DNA of 61,953 nt from CAYOUV01 sp964407265 (lineage in GTDB: Bacteria > Chloroflexota > Anaerolineae > Anaerolineales > Villigracilaceae). The position numbers were made by a program, and so were the translations under genes. Numbering within the stretch: the stretch's first letter is position 1; each line of letters starts with the position of its first letter. The notes under the pieces were generated by a model that saw nothing but the letters and a program-made list of their open reading frames with translations, was not told the DNA's origin and did not search any database. Of this stretch, positions 60,049 through 61,953 are shown piece by piece. The stretch is taken from assembly GCA_964407265.1 (NCBI GenBank), contig CAYOUV010000013.1, positions 1 through 61,953 of the forward strand, given 5' to 3'.

Positions 60049-60079
60049 AGATGCGGCTCCAAGAAGGAGCCGCATCTTT
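60047..60079. terminator. Bidirectional terminator
   Basis: A 14-bp stem AAAGATGCGGCTCC / GGAGCCGCATCTTT with a 5-base loop, T-rich on both sides, between convergent genes. Confidence 0.9.
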
Positions 60080-60104
60080 CTTATGAAATAACCCTGATCG
60101 ACTC

Positions 60105-60368
60105 TCAACCGCTCCGACGCGTCATCAGGTTGAACACGAATCGCGCTACAGTGACCAGGAACACTGTTACCGAAGCCACACCACCCACCACGATGAGCAA
60201 GTACTCCCAATCTGCCAGTCGGCGAGATAAAACGCGTGGACCGGAAAAACGCACGCGACTGCGCATGCGGTGAATATGTTCTCTGGTTGGTTGTACCGGC
60301 CGCAGGGTTCCGGCCAATCGCGCTTCCAAGGTATCGAATTGTTTGTGGTTTTGATCTTTCTCACTCAT
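60105..60368 (-). CDS. Small single-pass membrane protein, sigma-operon associated
   Basis: An 87-residue protein: a basic, helical N-terminal segment (FDTLEARLAGTLRPVQPTRE, HIHRMRSRVRF), then one membrane helix (YLLIVVGGVASVTVFLVTVA) and a short tail. The LEARLAGTLRPV segment recalls small membrane proteins found beside Chloroflexota sigma factor genes. It is the last gene of the sigma-DegV run. A role as a membrane partner of the sigma factor is conjecture. Confidence 0.7.
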   Translation of the reverse strand: MSEKDQNHKQFDTLEARLAGTLRPVQPTREHIHRMRSRVRFSGPRVLSRRLADWEYLLIVVGGVASVTVFLVTVARFVFNLMTRRSG

Positions 60369-60388
60369 GCTACACTACCCGTTCCAAT

Positions 60389-61231
60389 TTAGTCTGTAGG
60401 ATATAACACCAGACCGACCGTTCCGGGTCCGAGATTGGCAGCCACAGCAATCGACAAATCGGTCATGATCAAATCCTTGATGTTGAACTTATCCTTCACC
60501 ATTTCCATTAACCCTCTTCCGGATTGCGGGTCTCGAGCCTGGACGACGGCGATGTGCAGCGGCTGACTGCTATATTTCTCGCGTGCCATCTCGATCGTGC
60601 GTTCTAACGCAGCGCGGCGTGTACGGACTTTCTCTGTCATATCCAGCATGCCATTTTTAAGGACAACCAGCGGTTTGACGTTCAAAATCGAAGCTAGCGC
60701 GGCTTGCAAGGTACCCACGCGTCCACTCATGCGGGCATAATCGAGCGTATCCAGCGTCAGAAAGATCCCGACGCGCTCACGGATCGACTCGATCCGTCTG
60801 ACGATCTCTTCGGTGCTTTTTCCAGCCCGATCCATCAGGCGCGCCTCCCGGCACATAAAACCGATACCAGCCGAGCCGCCGAACGAATCGATCGGAAAAA
60901 CCTTGAATTTTCCTGCAACTTCACGCGCTGCAGCCACAGCCGAGTCGAACGTTCCGGAGAGTTTGCTGGTCACATGGATAGAAATGATCGTGTCTCCGGC
61001 TTTGGCAACCTTTTCGTAGAACTCAACAAATTGATGCGGTGAGGGTTGGGCTGTTTTTGGAATTTTTTTGGTTTCATCGACCAATTTGTAAAACCCCTCA
61101 TTATCAATATCTTCGTACTGCAGAAAAGTTTTTTCGCCAAACTGGATATTGATCGGCACAATCTGGACGTCAAATTCCTTTTCCCAGGCTGGAGGCATGT
61201 CTGCTGCCCCGTCGGTGATAATCCGCACCAT
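60389..61231 (-). CDS. DegV-family fatty-acid-binding protein
   Basis: A 280-residue protein of the DegV/FakB family, which binds a fatty acid for phosphorylation by a FakA kinase. Features: RIITDGAADMPPAWEKEF, the variable loop FGEKTFLQYEDID, conserved ligand loop ISIHVTSKLSGTFDSAVAAA, DSFGGSAGIGF, DTLDYARMSGRVG and C-terminal ANLGPGTVGLVLYP. Length fits (about 280). It lies 4 bases after the sigma factor stop. No fakA is visible in the window. Confidence 0.95.
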   Translation of the reverse strand: MVRIITDGAADMPPAWEKEFDVQIVPINIQFGEKTFLQYEDIDNEGFYKLVDETKKIPKTAQPSPHQFVEFYEKVAKAGDTIISIHVTSKLSGTFDSAVAAAREVAGKFKVFPIDSFGGSAGIGFMCREARLMDRAGKSTEEIVRRIESIRERVGIFLTLDTLDYARMSGRVGTLQAALASILNVKPLVVLKNGMLDMTEKVRTRRAALERTIEMAREKYSSQPLHIAVVQARDPQSGRGLMEMVKDKFNIKDLIMTDLSIAVAANLGPGTVGLVLYPTD

Positions 61232-61235
61232 TTTC

Positions 61236-61850
61236 TTACTCTCCTTCTAAACCATTCTCTCCACTGATCTGATCACGTAACGCCAGGAGAGTGCGGTGGT
61301 AAAGGCTTTTGACAGCTCCTTCGCTGCGTCCCATGATCTGGCCAATTTCCGCATTCGATAGGTTCTCCAAAAATTTTAAAATTAAGAGGTGCTGTCGGTC
61401 GGGCGGTAGGCGTCGGATCAGGCGCAACAAATCTTCTTGCTCTTCCGAATGGACCAGGGTCGTTTCAGGATGTTCGCCCTTGGACGGCAGGACCGGAAGG
61501 TCATTAAGCGGGATTTCCTGCCTGCGGCTGCGGTCACGGTGCCAGTTGGCTACCAGATTATGGGCAATACGATACAGCCAGGCAGAGAACGGAACGCCCC
61601 GGTCGGTATAATTGTGGATGTGATTCATGGCCCGCTGAAAAACGCGGGCAGTCAAATCCTCGGCGTCGTGAAGGTTCCCTGTGCGGTAGTAGACATAATT
61701 GAAGATGCGATCCACGTAACGCTCGTACAGCTGACCAAAAGCTTCACGGTCACCATCCGAGGCACTTTTCAGTACATCTTCTTCTTTAAATTCGCTATCC
61801 GGCACTTGGCTAGGCCCTACCGGAGGATTTGTTGATATTACAAACCCCAC
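61236..61850 (-). CDS. ECF-type sigma-70 factor
   Basis: A 204-residue sigma factor. Region 2: DREAFGQLYERYVDRIFNYV, GNLHDAEDLTARVFQRAM and SAWLYRIAHNLVANWHRD; linker; region 4: LPPDRQHLLILKF, LSNAEIGQIMGRSEGAVKSL. Regions 1 and 3 are absent. The start is a GTG at 61850 with no Shine-Dalgarno; a TTGACA-17-ACTAAT promoter ends 8 bases before it. It leads DegV and a small membrane protein in one run. Confidence 0.93.
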   Translation of the reverse strand: MGFVISTNPPVGPSQVPDSEFKEEDVLKSASDGDREAFGQLYERYVDRIFNYVYYRTGNLHDAEDLTARVFQRAMNHIHNYTDRGVPFSAWLYRIAHNLVANWHRDRSRRQEIPLNDLPVLPSKGEHPETTLVHSEEQEDLLRLIRRLPPDRQHLLILKFLENLSNAEIGQIMGRSEGAVKSLYHRTLLALRDQISGENGLEGE

Positions 61851-61858
61851 CGGATTTG

Positions 61859-61887
61859 ATTAGTTTCACTCGAGTATATCATGTCAA
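61859..61887 (-). promoter_or_regulatory. Putative sigma-factor gene promoter (leaderless)
   Basis: TTGACA (61887-61882), 17 bases, ACTAAT (61864-61859), then 8 bases to the GTG. The -10 is weak (4 of 6 consensus positions). Confidence 0.4.
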
Positions 61888-61924
61888 TTCTGAGAGCCAT
61901 CAGCGGAAGGACTGAGGTCAAACT

Positions 61925-61932
61925 GGTATAAT
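61925..61932 (+). promoter_or_regulatory. Outward-facing extended -10 promoter
   Basis: TGGTATAAT, an extended -10 pointing right toward a gene beyond the window end. No -35 is evident. Confidence 0.5.
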
Positions 61933-61953
61933 TACAAATTACGCGTCCATTAT

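Noticed and set aside
1..61953. CRISPR arrays, insertion sequences, rRNA and tRNA genes
   Set aside because: No regularly spaced repeats, transposase frames, rRNA-like blocks or cloverleaf-capable sequences were found by reading. A tool scan could still find a diverged tRNA.

Overview
This 62 kb window looks like a scaffold from an assembled genome of a Chloroflexota bacterium, probably of the Anaerolineae type. That placement is inference, based on the gene set (ruvB-DUF2905-queA, an F420-type flavin/deazaflavin reductase, Thr/Pro-linker lipoproteins, many PknB-type kinases, a gluconeogenesis factor with a membrane anchor), a GC-rich coding style, and a 100-N scaffold gap. Genes are tightly packed on both strands. 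No stretch longer than about 215 bases lacks a gene. I see no rRNA, tRNA, CRISPR array or intact insertion sequence.

Layout. Bases 1-7.1 kb: a truncated GMC oxidoreductase, kynureninase, then a leftward cluster (type-5 uracil-DNA glycosylase, alpha/beta hydrolase, a tiny membrane ORF, a redoxin with an in-frame UGA that is probably selenocysteine, and an S51-like protein with a CysS-type tail), and a patatin. 7.1-11 kb: queA, DUF2905 and ruvB, the last split by a 508-residue homing intein in its P-loop. 11-16.7 kb: a MacB-like ABC export operon (two ATPases, one carrying a cyclic-nucleotide-binding domain, a permease and a membrane-fusion lipoprotein). 16.8-24.2 kb: glycan genes (GH1, a flippase with an extracytoplasmic domain, DinB, GH38). 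24.2-31.6 kb: a Ddn-like reductase, a radical SAM protein broken by an artificial gap, aldo/keto reductase, a membrane glycosyltransferase-like protein, upp, a lipoprotein, a membrane-tethered sensor-like protein and an M50-like protease.

31.6-39 kb holds central carbon metabolism: tpiA, a Ser/Thr kinase, pgk, gap, yvcK and a ROK sugar kinase. The gap promoter carries tandem Rex-type operators, so NADH/NAD+ sensing is likely. A third Rex-type site sits in front of the unknown membrane protein at 29.8 kb. 39-47.5 kb: aminotransferase, hybrid GAF-PAS histidine kinase, oligoendopeptidase F, CpXC protein, a lipoprotein/DoxX pair and a small cation transporter. 47.5-50.4 kb: a CcrM-like GANTC methyltransferase behind an FHA-winged-helix regulator, divergent from a Ser/Thr kinase. 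50.4-57 kb: a GH3-like membrane protein, threonine dehydratase, GDPD and an AAA ATPase in one overlapping operon, then a GT2. 57-62 kb: an S41 protease lipoprotein, small hypotheticals, DegV and an ECF-type sigma factor.

A recurring property is promoter placement: in seven genes a -10 hexamer lies only 7-8 bases before the start codon with no Shine-Dalgarno, which predicts leaderless mRNAs. Other genes have clear AGGAGG-type sites.
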